Source: an archaeon
Lineage (GTDB): Archaea; Methanobacteriota_B; Thermococci; Methanofastidiosales; NM3
DNA: 64,000 nt
Assembly: GCA_004212155.1 (NCBI GenBank)
Contig: RXIG01000008.1
Location: forward strand, 31,827-95,826
Reading direction: 5' to 3'
Each line of letters starts with the position of its first letter. Position 1 is the stretch's first letter. A model generated the notes under the pieces. The model was not told where the DNA came from. It saw only the letters and a list, made by a program, of their open reading frames with translations, and ran no database searches. A program made the position numbers and the translations under genes. Of the stretch, positions 1 through 8,600 are shown piece after piece.

Positions 1-721
1 TGAGCTGCTCGCACTGGAGCTCTGCATGCAGGCGTATCGTGAACGCGGGGAAGCTGTCCTTCAACTGCTTGTAGAACTCAGGCGTGCAGGCAAATGCGAA
101 AAGGCACCCCTTCGGCATGTTCGAGATGAATCCGCGCAGCGCCTCGAAGAACTGTATGAGGTCCGACTCGGACGCGGTCATGATGTTTTCGATCTCGTCC
201 AGGATGAGCGCAGAGAGCTCGTGGCGCCCCATGCCCTCCCTGAGCTGGCGTGCCACGGCCTGGGGGTCGTAGGTCGCCCTTGTCACGCGGGGGCGCGACG
301 AGACGGGTGGCGGCGGCGCGGGGGCGAACATACGCTTGATGGCTGCAACGAATCCCGTCGCCTGCGGCGGCACCGCGATCTCCTCTTCGGGATGCAGGGC
401 GTCGAGGAAGCCCTGGGTCACCTGAGCGATGTCGTTGTTGTCGACCTTTTGGAAATGTACGAATCCGCCGGATCCCTCTACAAGGCTCATGATGCCCTTG
501 AGGCGCTGTGTCTTTCCGGCCCCAAGCTCGCCTACGAGCGAGATGGCAAGCGATGAGCTGTTGTCAACGACCTCGGAGAGGATCTCTGCAAGCCTGGTAT
601 CGATCGTTTGTGAGACGTGGATGTCCTCCACGTTCTCTATGCCTTCGCTTGACAGCGACGTGAATGGATTGCGTGCAAGTGCGAATCGAGAATAATCAGG
701 AGGATTCGATTGTTCGTACAT
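1..721 (-). CDS. AAA+ ATPase, C-terminus beyond left edge (partial)
   Basis: About 240 N-terminal residues are visible and the gene continues past the left edge. The translation shows a Walker A motif (GELGAGKTQ, about residue 63) and a Walker B motif (ALILDEIENI, about residue 176), with a proline-rich insert (APAPPPP) between them. The start resembles ORC/TniB-type AAA proteins (ALARNPF), which bind ATP and often act on DNA or as molecular switches. The ATG at 721 follows a TATA-like element and a GGTG ribosome site, so this end is secure. The gene is divergent from the membrane winged-helix gene at 848. I cannot say whether it is an ORC1/Cdc6 relative or another AAA_16-type protein, because the C-terminal domain is missing. 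Confidence 0.75.
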   Translation of the reverse strand, partial: MYEQSNPPDYSRFALARNPFTSLSSEGIENVEDIHVSQTIDTRLAEILSEVVDNSSSLAISLVGELGAGKTQRLKGIMSLVEGSGGFVHFQKVDNNDIAQVTQGFLDALHPEEEIAVPPQATGFVAAIKRMFAPAPPPPVSSRPRVTRATYDPQAVARQLREGMGRHELSALILDEIENIMTASESDLIQFFEALRGFISNMPKGCLFAFACTPEFYKQLKDSFPAFTIRLHAELQCEQL

Positions 722-742
722 TAATACACCTTATTTTTCCTA

Positions 743-762
743 CAGTATAAATTAATATAAAT
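743..762 (-). promoter_or_regulatory. TATA promoter of the AAA ATPase gene
   Basis: On the minus strand this reads TTTATATTAATTTATAC, about 30-35 bases upstream of the ATG at 721. A GGTG ribosome site lies at 727-730. Spacing fits an archaeal promoter with a short leader. Confidence 0.5.
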
Positions 763-801
763 CTTACGTATTTCAAACGCGATATTACCGAAATCGAGAT
801 A

Positions 802-817
802 GAGAAAGGTTTTTATT
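802..817 (+). promoter_or_regulatory. BRE/TATA promoter of the membrane winged-helix gene
   Basis: A purine-rich BRE (GAGAAAG) is followed by GTTTTTATT. Transcription is expected near 838. This makes the ATG at 848 a better start than the in-frame ATG at 827, which would lie upstream of the transcription start. Confidence 0.5.
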
Positions 818-847
818 CGTAGGAAAATGATTCTTTATGGAATTATC

Positions 848-1840
848 ATGAAACGGTCAGCCATCGTCCTCGTGATGCTTTTCTTGTGCGTGTCGTGTGC
901 GAGCGCAGGTGCCAGTCCGACCGAGCACGACCTCATCATCGTCAGGGACGACATCCCCATCGAGTACGTCATCGGCCTCCCCTTCGCATCGGCACACAAC
1001 ATTCCCCTGCTCCAGGTACCAGGCGACGCGCTTGATGCGAACGAGCAAAAACAGCTCGCTGGCTACTACCAGAACGGGGCGCGCAGGGTGCTGATACTGG
1101 GGGGCGTCGACACGGCGATCTCGGATGCGGTCGAGGAGACCATCCGGGAGATCGGCTACGAGGTGGAGCGAAAAAGCGGCCTTGCGCGGGAGAACACTGC
1201 CGCGCTCTTTGCCATCGAGACGTGGAAGGAGTCGCCGCAAGCCGTCGTGCTCAACGGGTCCGTGGAGGAGTCGTACCTCGTCGGGCTGCAGGCGGCCATG
1301 CAGCTCTCATGCCCCATACTGCTCACCAACGACACGACGCTGACCTACGACACGAGCAGGGCGCTCGAGTCGCTCGGGTGCGAGACGGCATATGTCATCG
1401 GCTCGACGATCGAGCAGGGCGTCTTTGACGAGCTCGACGCCATGGGCATCAAATACGTGCACATCGGCGAGGACATCGACCCTCACGAGGTCATCGAGCG
1501 GCCAGACGACGGTCTCGACCTTCTCTCTCCCGCATCGTTTATCTTCGGGGCGATCATCGGCATCGTCGGGATGTATGCGCTGCTTCGATACCGGAGCACG
1601 AGGCAGATGCCCGAGGTGCCGCTTTTCGTCCTGACAGAGGATGAGCGCACGGTCGTCAACGCCATCGTGCGCGCAGGCGGGGAGCTGCGCCAGGACGAGC
1701 TGCCCAAGCTCACGAACTATTCGCGCCCCAAGGTCTCCCGCATCGTCAACGACCTGGAGGGAAAACAGATACTCATGCGCGAGAAGAAAGGAAAGACTTA
1801 TAAAGTGAGCATAGCGAAGAAGTTTATCAACAGGAAGTAG
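848..1840 (+). CDS. Membrane-tethered protein: exported CWB2-like domain, one TM helix, cytoplasmic winged helix
   Basis: The 330-residue product starts with a signal sequence (MKRSAIVLVMLFLCVSCASA). About 210 predicted extracellular residues follow, containing motifs of the putative cell-wall-binding repeat 2 family (ILGGVDTAIS, then ENTAALFAIE and a YVIG repeat). A single membrane helix (about 235-253, FIFGAIIGIVGMYALL) precedes a basic stop-transfer segment. The last ~75 residues look like a MarR/IclR-type winged helix (LTNYSRPKVSRIVNDLEGKQ). The start at 848 is chosen because it begins the signal peptide and lies after the promoter. The topology suggests a one-protein envelope-to-DNA sensor. 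That role is inference; the domains are seen. The zinc-ribbon/EF1-beta pair follows closely on the same strand. Confidence 0.8.
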   Translation: MKRSAIVLVMLFLCVSCASAGASPTEHDLIIVRDDIPIEYVIGLPFASAHNIPLLQVPGDALDANEQKQLAGYYQNGARRVLILGGVDTAISDAVEETIREIGYEVERKSGLARENTAALFAIETWKESPQAVVLNGSVEESYLVGLQAAMQLSCPILLTNDTTLTYDTSRALESLGCETAYVIGSTIEQGVFDELDAMGIKYVHIGEDIDPHEVIERPDDGLDLLSPASFIFGAIIGIVGMYALLRYRSTRQMPEVPLFVLTEDERTVVNAIVRAGGELRQDELPKLTNYSRPKVSRIVNDLEGKQILMREKKGKTYKVSIAKKFINRK

Positions 1841-1857
1841 CCTGAGGAGTGAAGTTC

Positions 1858-2013
1858 ATGAAATGTTCTTCTTGTCATAGAGAGATTACCCCTAAGGAAA
1901 AGATGGTCCAGTTCCCGTGCCCCGAATGCGAGGAGACGGTCATTCGGTGTGAGAAGTGCAGGGTGCTTGGTAATAAGTATACATGCACGAGCTGCGGGTT
2001 CGTCGGACCGTAA
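1858..2013 (+). CDS. Small zinc-ribbon protein, HVO_2753-like, paired with EF1-beta
   Basis: A 51-residue protein with four CxxC knuckles (CSSC, CPEC, CEKC, CTSC) and the C-terminal signature CGFVGP. This matches the small archaeal zinc-finger family typified by haloarchaeal HVO_2753, which is usually encoded just upstream of elongation factor 1-beta, as here (13 bases apart). A GAGGAG ribosome site lies just before the ATG. The product is presumably a two-zinc protein of the translation apparatus. Family assignment is from motif recognition; the biochemical role is not established by the sequence. Confidence 0.88.
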   Translation: MKCSSCHREITPKEKMVQFPCPECEETVIRCEKCRVLGNKYTCTSCGFVGP

Positions 2014-2026
2014 GGAGAGATTCACA

Positions 2027-2305
2027 ATGAGCGATTATAACACGGTAGCAACGATAAGGGTCATGCCAGAGGGCGTGGAGACCGACCTCGAGGCCCTTAA
2101 GACGAAGATCCAGGACGCGGTGCCTGGCAACATGAAGATACACAAGATAGAGGAAGAACCAATTGCGTTCGGCCTCGTGGCGCTCAACGTCATGATCCTC
2201 ACGTCAGACAAGGAGGGCGGCGACCTCGACCCGGCAGTAGAGGCGTTTGATACCCTCGAGAACGTGAGCGAAGTAGACATCACCGATGTCAGGCGCCTGC
2301 TCTAG
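2027..2305 (+). CDS. ef1b: Elongation factor 1-beta (aEF1B)
   Basis: A 92-residue protein, the usual length for archaeal EF1-beta, which is the nucleotide-exchange factor for aEF1A. Diagnostic features are the N-terminal strand VATIRVMPEGVETDLEAL, the central PIAFGLVALNVMIL strand, and the acidic end VSEVDITDVRRLL. The ATG at 2027 is chosen because GGAGAG lies 7-8 bases upstream. Longer frames would run back into the zinc-ribbon gene. It forms a two-gene translation unit with that gene. Confidence 0.95.
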   Translation: MSDYNTVATIRVMPEGVETDLEALKTKIQDAVPGNMKIHKIEEEPIAFGLVALNVMILTSDKEGGDLDPAVEAFDTLENVSEVDITDVRRLL

Positions 2306-2316
2306 GCCCGCTTTTC

Positions 2317-3315
2317 TTAGAACCACTGATCGAGCGTCTCTTGTTTGATGACGCTCTCGATTCCCTTTTCCAATCGTTCCAGGGCGCGTTCCACGCGTAT
2401 GTGTGAAAAGTCGCGCTTGTCGCAGAGGAACGACTCGATGCTGTCCGACTGTGGCGACGAGAACGAGAACTCGTAGTCGTCGGTGACCTTGGGCGAGAGG
2501 AAGAGGCCCTTTAGCGTCTCGTCGACGCCATACGATGAGAACGACCCTTCACGAACGACGTCAAGCGCCTTTTTCGGACCGATGCCCTTGACCCCGAGAT
2601 TGTAGTCGGTACCCACGAGCAGCGCGACCTCGACGAGCTGCTCGCGCGTGAGCGAGAGCGACTCGAGCACCGCGGCGAGCTCGACCTGTTCGGGAACGAC
2701 CTCGCGGTAGACGTTCTTGCCAGGCATCTTGCGCCGGCCCGAGATCGTGACGTTGCGGATCAGCATTGGCGCGCCGAAGAGCAGCGAATCGTAGTCCTGG
2801 GACGCAACTGCGAAGACGCGCTTGTCGGTGCTGCACATGTATGAGGCCTGCGCCTCGCCCTCGGATGGCGCATCGATGTAGGGGATGCCCATGAAGGTCA
2901 GCAGGTCCCGTGCCTCGGCGAGCATGTCAGAGGTGAAGGTAAGCATCTGCTGTGAATACTTGGCATAGTCCTCCTTCCTGCCCTCGACCTTCGCACGGAT
3001 GGCCTTCTTCTTGGCCTCGTCCTTGTGCTCTTTGCGTTCGCGCAGCGTGTCGATCTTCTCGCGCGGAGGCGTGCCGTCAAAGACGTATACGGGACGGATG
3101 CCCATCTCGAGCAGATTGATGGAACGATAAAAGAGACCGGAAAGATGTGACGTGGTGCGTCCCTGGGAATCCTTGAGCACCTCGCCGTCACGCTGGCGTA
3201 TGATGGCCAGGAACTGGTAGAGCGCATTGAGCGCATCCACCGCCAGCACCTTCCCATGGAGCGCCGCGAAGTCGATCTCGGTGCGCGGCACCACATCCTT
3301 GAGGTCGACGCCCAT
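2317..3315 (-). CDS. fen: Flap endonuclease 1
   Basis: A 332-residue structure-specific nuclease that removes 5' flaps in Okazaki fragment maturation and base excision repair. The N-terminal block begins MGVDLKDVV and the internal block carries the acidic metal ligands (VFDGTPP near the N-terminus, APSEGEAQASYM, then LLVGTDYNLGVKGIGPKKAL with the helix-hairpin-helix). The last residues QETLDQWF form a PCNA-interacting (PIP) box. The start is placed at 3315, the conserved family N-terminus, although an in-frame ATG two codons earlier (3321) also exists. The stop codon of rpoK lies 2 bases upstream, so the two genes are almost certainly cotranscribed. Confidence 0.97.
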   Translation of the reverse strand: MGVDLKDVVPRTEIDFAALHGKVLAVDALNALYQFLAIIRQRDGEVLKDSQGRTTSHLSGLFYRSINLLEMGIRPVYVFDGTPPREKIDTLRERKEHKDEAKKKAIRAKVEGRKEDYAKYSQQMLTFTSDMLAEARDLLTFMGIPYIDAPSEGEAQASYMCSTDKRVFAVASQDYDSLLFGAPMLIRNVTISGRRKMPGKNVYREVVPEQVELAAVLESLSLTREQLVEVALLVGTDYNLGVKGIGPKKALDVVREGSFSSYGVDETLKGLFLSPKVTDDYEFSFSSPQSDSIESFLCDKRDFSHIRVERALERLEKGIESVIKQETLDQWF

Positions 3316-3317
3316 GA

Positions 3318-3497
3318 TCACTCATCCGGGCGTACGACGGTAATGGGAAGGACACCCATTTCGAGCTCCTTGATCGCTACGCGAATGGAGTCGAAGTCGT
3401 CAGTATCAATGAGGATTGGCGCATCCATGGATATCTGCAGGGCCCGTGCGCCTATGACCCGTGCACGCTCGTATCTATTCAATCGTATAGGAATCAC
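3318..3497 (-). CDS. rpoK: DNA-directed RNA polymerase subunit K (Rpb6/omega homologue)
   Basis: A 59-codon gene reading [20 protein letters not shown] in its core. This is the strongly conserved RpoK/Rpb6/omega signature. It continues with [20 protein letters not shown] and ends [12 protein letters not shown]. RpoK stabilises assembly of the polymerase clamp. I choose the GTG at 3497 as start because it gives the usual short N-terminus before the conserved block and lies about 34 bases after a TATA element. A TTG four codons downstream is the alternative. Its short length and GTG start make it easy to miss. It precedes fen in one transcript. Confidence 0.93.
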   Translation of the reverse strand: MIPIRLNRYERARVIGARALQISMDAPILIDTDDFDSIRVAIKELEMGVLPITVVRPDE

Positions 3498-3525
3498 CCG
3501 GTTTCGTACGTTCTCGGTAAACGAT

Positions 3526-3537
3526 AAGATATAAGAA
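3526..3537 (-). promoter_or_regulatory. TATA promoter of rpoK-fen
   Basis: On the minus strand the sequence is GGTTCTTATATCTTATCG, centred about 34 bases upstream of the rpoK GTG. This is typical archaeal promoter spacing with a short leader. Confidence 0.5.
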
Positions 3538-3624
3538 CCTTAATAACGTTACGCATACTGTTTTTAATCATTTCGGTATCCTTGGGCCATTTCGCACCTT
3601 AAAAGCCTTGCGATGGCCGTGAAG

Positions 3625-3712
3625 TGTAGCCCCGGGGGCACATGATGAGGAGAGGCGGGGACATGCGATGACGCCTGTCCCCAATTGAGTAAAAAAACTA
3701 ATTTTTTTGCGA
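3625..3712 (+). ncRNA. Candidate small RNA with an H-type pseudoknot
   Basis: There is no convincing reading frame here. Two interleaved perfect stems are present: AGGCG (3653-3657) with CGCCT (3672-3676), and GGGAC (3658-3662) with GTCCC (3677-3681). The order A-B-A'-B' is that of an H-type pseudoknot; alternatively, a single GGGGACA/TGTCCCC hairpin could form. A TATA-like CCTTAAAAG (3598-3606) lies upstream, and a 7-T tract ends the region at 3702-3708. An ATGATGA at 3642 resembles a C box, but I find no matching D box. Transcription is inferred and not shown, so confidence is low. Confidence 0.3.
3691..3708. terminator. Symmetric A7-CTAA-T7 terminator, usable in both directions
   Basis: Seven A, CTAA, seven T form a perfect inverted repeat. 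It gives a U tract on both strands. It lies between the candidate plus-strand RNA and the minus-strand 23-codon gene, as expected for convergent units. Confidence 0.5.
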
Positions 3713-3716
3713 AGAA

Positions 3717-3788
3717 TCACTTCTTTTTTACGTTCTTCTGAGTTGCAGTCGTTTCTTTCTTCTTTTTAGGCGATGCCTTAGCTCCCAT
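3717..3788 (-). CDS. Lysine-rich 23-residue peptide of unknown function
   Basis: The frame runs MGAKASPKKKK...NVKKK and then stops, giving 23 residues of which nearly half are lysine. A full GGAGG ribosome site (3796-3800) lies 7 bases before the ATG, and a strong TATA (3821-3834) lies about 37 bases upstream. A poly-T terminator follows the stop. The complete set of promoter, ribosome site and terminator makes this a real gene candidate despite its size. The composition suggests a nucleic-acid- or ribosome-associated peptide. I do not recognise a family. Confidence 0.6.
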   Translation of the reverse strand: MGAKASPKKKKETTATQKNVKKK

Positions 3789-3820
3789 GCACACACCTCC
3801 AAATATTATAAGATTAATAA

Positions 3821-3834
3821 CCTATATATAAACT
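3821..3834 (-). promoter_or_regulatory. TATA promoter of the 23-codon gene
   Basis: Reads GTTTATATATAGG on the minus strand, correctly spaced for a leader that holds the GGAGG site. Confidence 0.5.
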
Positions 3835-3970
3835 TATCTATTGGTAAATTGCTATTAGAAAAAAAAATAATATTATTATATACTTATAATAAAAATATAA
3901 ATATTAAATAATAAAATAATTAATAAAAATAAATTAAAAAATAATTAATAAAAGAAAAATAAAGAAAAAG
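3835..3970. other. Extremely AT-rich low-complexity intergenic stretch
   Basis: About 135 bases composed almost entirely of A and T, with short A and T runs and almost no G or C. It separates the stop codon of the surface-protein operon from the 23-codon gene. It offers several poly-T terminators for the minus-strand operon. I see no gene in it. Confidence 0.8.
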
Positions 3971-3971
3971 A

Positions 3972-5636
3972 TTAAAGCTCGTTGAATATCTTATCTTCAA
4001 GGAGCCTTATCTGTTCATCCACGTAGTCAAGCGTTTCCTTGTCCATGCGGGCAGCAAGCGTGTTGCGGCGGTCGACGATCTTCGAGTAGTTCGACACGGC
4101 ACCTTTCAGGTCCTTGCGTATCGTCTCTGGATCGTAGTGCGCCACTGCCTTGTCAAGACCGTCCACGAGCTTGGCGGCGTCAGGGTCGCTTGGCGTCGGC
4201 GCCGTGCGTCCGGGCGCTACCGGCGTCACGAGCGTTCGCTGTGCACCCTCGCCCCCCTCTGGAGGTCCTGGTGGCGGCACCGGTGCTGCCTCTCCGTAGA
4301 ACTCGGGTGGTGGTCCTTCCTCCTCCTCTTCTTCCCTGCGGCGGGCAAGGAGTATGATAAGGATTGCCAGGAGTAATAGCAACAGCAGCAACCCAAGGAA
4401 CCACGTCTGCATATACCACGGCGTCCCGTCGTCCTCTTCGCACGACTCGATGCGGTCATCGATCATCTGGACCATTGCATCGTCGTCGTAGCTGGCATAG
4501 ATCTCCCTGGCGTCCTGCCACTTGTTAATGGCGCTCTCGCAGTCGCCCTGGTCGGCAAAGGCATCGCCCTGTTCGACAAGCTCCTCTGCAAGGCCGTACT
4601 TGTCGCACTTTTCCAAGTAGAAGTCGCACTGGGCCACGCCGTCCTCGTCGCCGCACTGCTCATAGAGGGCCCGGGCTATCTCGAGCTGCGAGCGCGCTTC
4701 CTCGCAGTCCTCCTCGTAGACCTCCATGGCCGCCTCGAACGTCTCCTCTGCGAGCGTGCAGGGATCTTCTGCCTCGGCCACCGTGAAGGTGGTCTGTATG
4801 GAGTTATTGTCAATGTTCGAGTCGTACTGGTGCGGATTGAGGTACATCTTGGCGGTTAGGTCGCCAAGCCTGCTTGCGCCCCAAGAGAGCGTGACGGTCT
4901 GTGTGGAGTTCGGTTCGAACGACAACGTCGTCGAAGCGAGGTTGCCCTGTGCGATCTCCGGGATGTAGAAGCCGAGTATCTTGTCGGGCAGATTCACATC
5001 GCCGTCGACGGTCACGTCGACACTGACGTTGACCGTGTCGCCAAGCGCCGGCTCCTCGGGTGTGATGACAAGATTTGACAGTATCACGTCGTATGGTTCG
5101 AGCACGCGTACCGGAAGGGTCACAGACCTGTCGCCGATCGATGATGTTGCGGTGAACTGGATCTCGTAGAGGCCCGGAGCCTCGCCCTCGGGTACCGAGA
5201 CGTCGACGGTGACGGTCTCGCTGTCATTGCCCTCGAGTATGAGCCGGTCCTCAGAGAGCGTCACGTCCCATTCTGGCGGGCCCATGACGCTGAGATAAAT
5301 GTTGTTCACGTTCGCCATCTTGAACGAGCTCGCGCTGCCGGTACCTGGCATGCCCATGCCCCCGCCTGTGACGAAAGAAGACTCACTTGGCGGAGATGGG
5401 GGGGGTGGTGGAGTTTCCGTTGGTGGAGATGGCGATGTGGTGGGGGAAGGTGTAGTCGTAGGTTCACCCGTACTGCTCGTGAGCACGGTTACGTCTATGC
5501 TTGTGGAGTACCCTGCATAGACCTGGGCCTCTTCCCCGCTCCACTGTATATATACCTGGAGGTCGGCACCTGCCACCATCGCCCCCGAGAGGAGGACGAT
5601 GAGGACCAGTGCCGCTCCACAGACAGACCGACGCAT
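3972..5636 (-). CDS. Membrane-anchored surface protein with Thr/Pro linker, beta-sandwich domains and cytoplasmic tail
   Basis: The product is about 554 residues. A signal peptide (LVLIVLLSGAMVAGA) is followed by a short beta segment and a Thr/Ser/Pro-rich linker typical of a glycosylated stalk. Two beta-sandwich domains follow, of NEW3/CARDB type (VTVDVSVPEGEAPGLYEIQF; PALGDTVNVSVDVTV). Next is a helical, TPR-like, cysteine-containing region (about 290-405), a membrane helix (WFLGLLLLLLLLAILIILLA) and a charged tail of about 120 residues. The ATG at 5636 has GGTGA five bases upstream; a GTG at 5645 is possible. It lies 15 bases after the giant surface protein gene in the same transcript. I infer that it anchors or assembles that protein at the membrane. 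Confidence 0.8.
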   Translation of the reverse strand: MRRSVCGAALVLIVLLSGAMVAGADLQVYIQWSGEEAQVYAGYSTSIDVTVLTSSTGEPTTTPSPTTSPSPPTETPPPPPSPPSESSFVTGGGMGMPGTGSASSFKMANVNNIYLSVMGPPEWDVTLSEDRLILEGNDSETVTVDVSVPEGEAPGLYEIQFTATSSIGDRSVTLPVRVLEPYDVILSNLVITPEEPALGDTVNVSVDVTVDGDVNLPDKILGFYIPEIAQGNLASTTLSFEPNSTQTVTLSWGASRLGDLTAKMYLNPHQYDSNIDNNSIQTTFTVAEAEDPCTLAEETFEAAMEVYEEDCEEARSQLEIARALYEQCGDEDGVAQCDFYLEKCDKYGLAEELVEQGDAFADQGDCESAINKWQDAREIYASYDDDAMVQMIDDRIESCEEDDGTPWYMQTWFLGLLLLLLLLAILIILLARRREEEEEEGPPPEFYGEAAPVPPPGPPEGGEGAQRTLVTPVAPGRTAPTPSDPDAAKLVDGLDKAVAHYDPETIRKDLKGAVSNYSKIVDRRNTLAARMDKETLDYVDEQIRLLEDKIFNEL

Positions 5637-5651
5637 CAGGTTCACCGTTGT

Positions 5652-8600
5652 TTAGGAGATTGTGATTGTACAATCATCGTCGCAGTATATCCAGTATCCA
5701 TGCCATGGATTGAACTCATCAAATCCGCTTGCAAATCGCCCACGCGGGTCGTAGAGCTGTGCCTGGTTCGTTGGCGATCCAGCGACCTCGTCGGGGAGGT
5801 ACGTCCACATGAGGTTGACCGTTCCTGGCACTGAAGCATCCAATGCCGTTGCGATGTCGTTGTTTGCTGTCAGCAGGTTGTAGCCTATCAGGCTCCACTG
5901 GCCACCGGTGATGTCAATAGAGCGAGAGGTAGTACTCTCTTCTCCTACCACTGTAAGCTCTGCAAGCCCATTTAGTCGTATCCAGTAGCCGCGGTCATGT
6001 TCCGGATATTTCACGGTCGATGACTTTACGCTAGATGTGTCAGGGTAGTCGTAGTATTCGTAGTATTCGTCAGTGCCATTGTACTGAGCGATCTTGTCCC
6101 ATGTCGAGTAATCTATGCCACTCGCATAGAGCAGTGCGGGCCATGGCACGTCCTCTGGCACGAGCACGGGGAACGACATCATGTACCAGCCAGCCTCAGG
6201 GAACGTTAGGTCGGATGATGTGCCAGGTTCGAGTACTAGAGACACAGTATCTGAGTCGCCCACTTCTACCACGAACTCAGACGCATCCATTATCATGTCA
6301 GCGTCGTTATCCGAGGCACATGCAACATACGTTTCACCATCGCCATCCGTTGGGAGATTGGTAAACGTAGCAATACCTGAACCATTGGTTGCGGCCTCGC
6401 CAAAGTATTCGTATACTTGTGTTGATTCATTGAAGTGCCATATCGTCACTAGTGCCCCCACATATGAGCTCGCTGAATCATCAGTGACAGTGACCTCGAG
6501 ATCGCCAAATCCTGCAACGCTCATGTCAAGACTGATGTCCTGAGTTATGGTGTCTCCTGGATTAACAACCACGCCATTCACTACTTCTGTAACGAATCCT
6601 AACTTGCTGAATTCGAGATCGTAGGTAGCGTCCGGCAAGTCGTTGACGCTGTATGTACCATCACCAAGTGTGGAAGCGTAGTACTCGTCCGTTGTAGATG
6701 TATTTGTTGCTTTTACTGTTACACCCTGTATGGGGGTCGTACCGTCCATCTGCGTAACTGTACCATTTATGATACCAAGCGTAGAGGATGATTCATTGAT
6801 GGTAGCAGTTATGTAGTAACTATCCCAATCATCGTAATCGAGCGTTACCCATTTGGTGGTTACATCGTAGCCCGTCTTGGAGAACTTGACGAACCAGGTA
6901 CCAAGGGGTACGCCCGTTTCATTGTCGTCGTTATCTCCGTCGTAGTTAAGGTCAGCATGCTCCCATCCAGATGTGTCCCAGTTGCCGCTACTATCAGTCT
7001 GTGTAGTGAACCGTGGCGTAGAGAAGTCATCTGGAGAGAACCATTCTACGTCCGCACCTTGAACTGGATTGGAGCCGTCATCTACACTACCTGTGACATT
7101 TACGAAGTAGCGTGACATCGGTATGTCCTGTTCGATGATGTCGCCCTCAGAGATGACGATCGGGTCCTCAATCTGCCAGTCTTGGTACTCTGGTAGTTCA
7201 GTGCCATCCACGATCTGAACACACTGGAGCGTGTACGTTCCAACAGGCAGGCTTGGCACCGAGTAGAACCCGGTATCATCGGTGAATGCCTCGAACGTGC
7301 CTACGCCATTCTTAACAGCGATGATCTTGGCGTTGATGACCTTGTCGCCCGCATCCTTGACACCATTTCCATTCACGTCCTCGAAGACGTATCCGCTTAT
7401 GGTGTTCGTGAGCTTGTTGAGCGAGTAGTTCATGGTGTTGAGGCCAAGCTCGACGGTCGTGTATTCCTCGTGAGACTCGTACCCGGCAGCGTTTACCTCT
7501 ACGAGGTAGGTCTCATCAGCAGTGAGGCCCTCGAGTATGTAGAATCCGAAGCTATCGGTGTCTTCGGAAACACTGTCAGCGGTCACACTGGCATTGACGA
7601 TACCCTCCGTCTTGGGCACGGAGGCATCGACATCATAGTCATTCTCGCCATCTGCATCGAAATATACTTCCCCATAAAGATATGCAGAAGTATAAGATGT
7701 CGTCTTGTAGAGTGGGAAGTCGATCCACTGGCCACTGCCCTCCACCATGGGTAGATTCCTCTGTATGCCTGGCTCGTATATTCCTTCATCTGCGAGATCG
7801 CCCGCCACGATGGTCATCTTCGTCGTCGAGCTGTTTATCTGTGAAGACACTTCGTTGATAATATAGTATCCAGTTGAATCGGTCTCGGCCTTGAGCCCCG
7901 CGGATGCCACATCGTTGTTGACACCTGAGCCGGGGATATAGACCGGCATGTCAGGGATGCGCTCGTTCTCATCGACGACGCCGTTGTTGTTCATGTCCCA
8001 GAAGGCGATACCCTCTATCCATGAGTCATACGGTGTCGATGGTGTCGATGGAAGCTCGATCATGACCTGTGTGTTTGTCGCTTGGTCCCGTGCCACCGTC
8101 ATGGTGTACTGCTGCGGCGTGGTACCAGTGATCTCTTCCTTTGCGGTCACATGGTAGGTCCTGCCGCCATCGTTTGGCACATCCATGAAGACGAAGTTGT
8201 AATCATCTCCATTTATGTCGTTGTTGGTGGAGCTAGAGCTATAAACTGTGCGACCAAGTCCGGGGATTGATACCTCGACATTTTCAACTTCCTCGCCTGG
8301 CTGATAAGCTGGGTCACTATTATTGTTTCGCCAAACGATACCGTAAAGGTTGTTGTCAGGCATCGTTGTCTCGTCCCAGAGCGCGAAGTGTTCGGTGACT
8401 ATCGCCCTGCCTGGGACGACCACATCGTAGCGCTCCTTGGTCACATAATCGGTGGTATTCGGCTCCATGGGTGCCTGGAGCGTGTAGGTGCCACGGTTGG
8501 CCACGAGTACGTACCATCCGTTGCTGTCGGTAACACCCGTTTCCTCATTGGATGGGATATCGTCGTCCATGGCTAGCACTTCTATTCCCTCGATGCCATC

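Noticed and set aside
26-556. Plus-strand open frames over the first 700 bases
   Set aside because: They are antisense to the AAA ATPase, whose minus-strand translation has Walker A and B motifs.
3642-3690. C/D-box guide RNA
   Set aside because: An ATGATGA C-box and a GATGA-like C' box are visible, but no CTGA D or D' box is found at the right distances.
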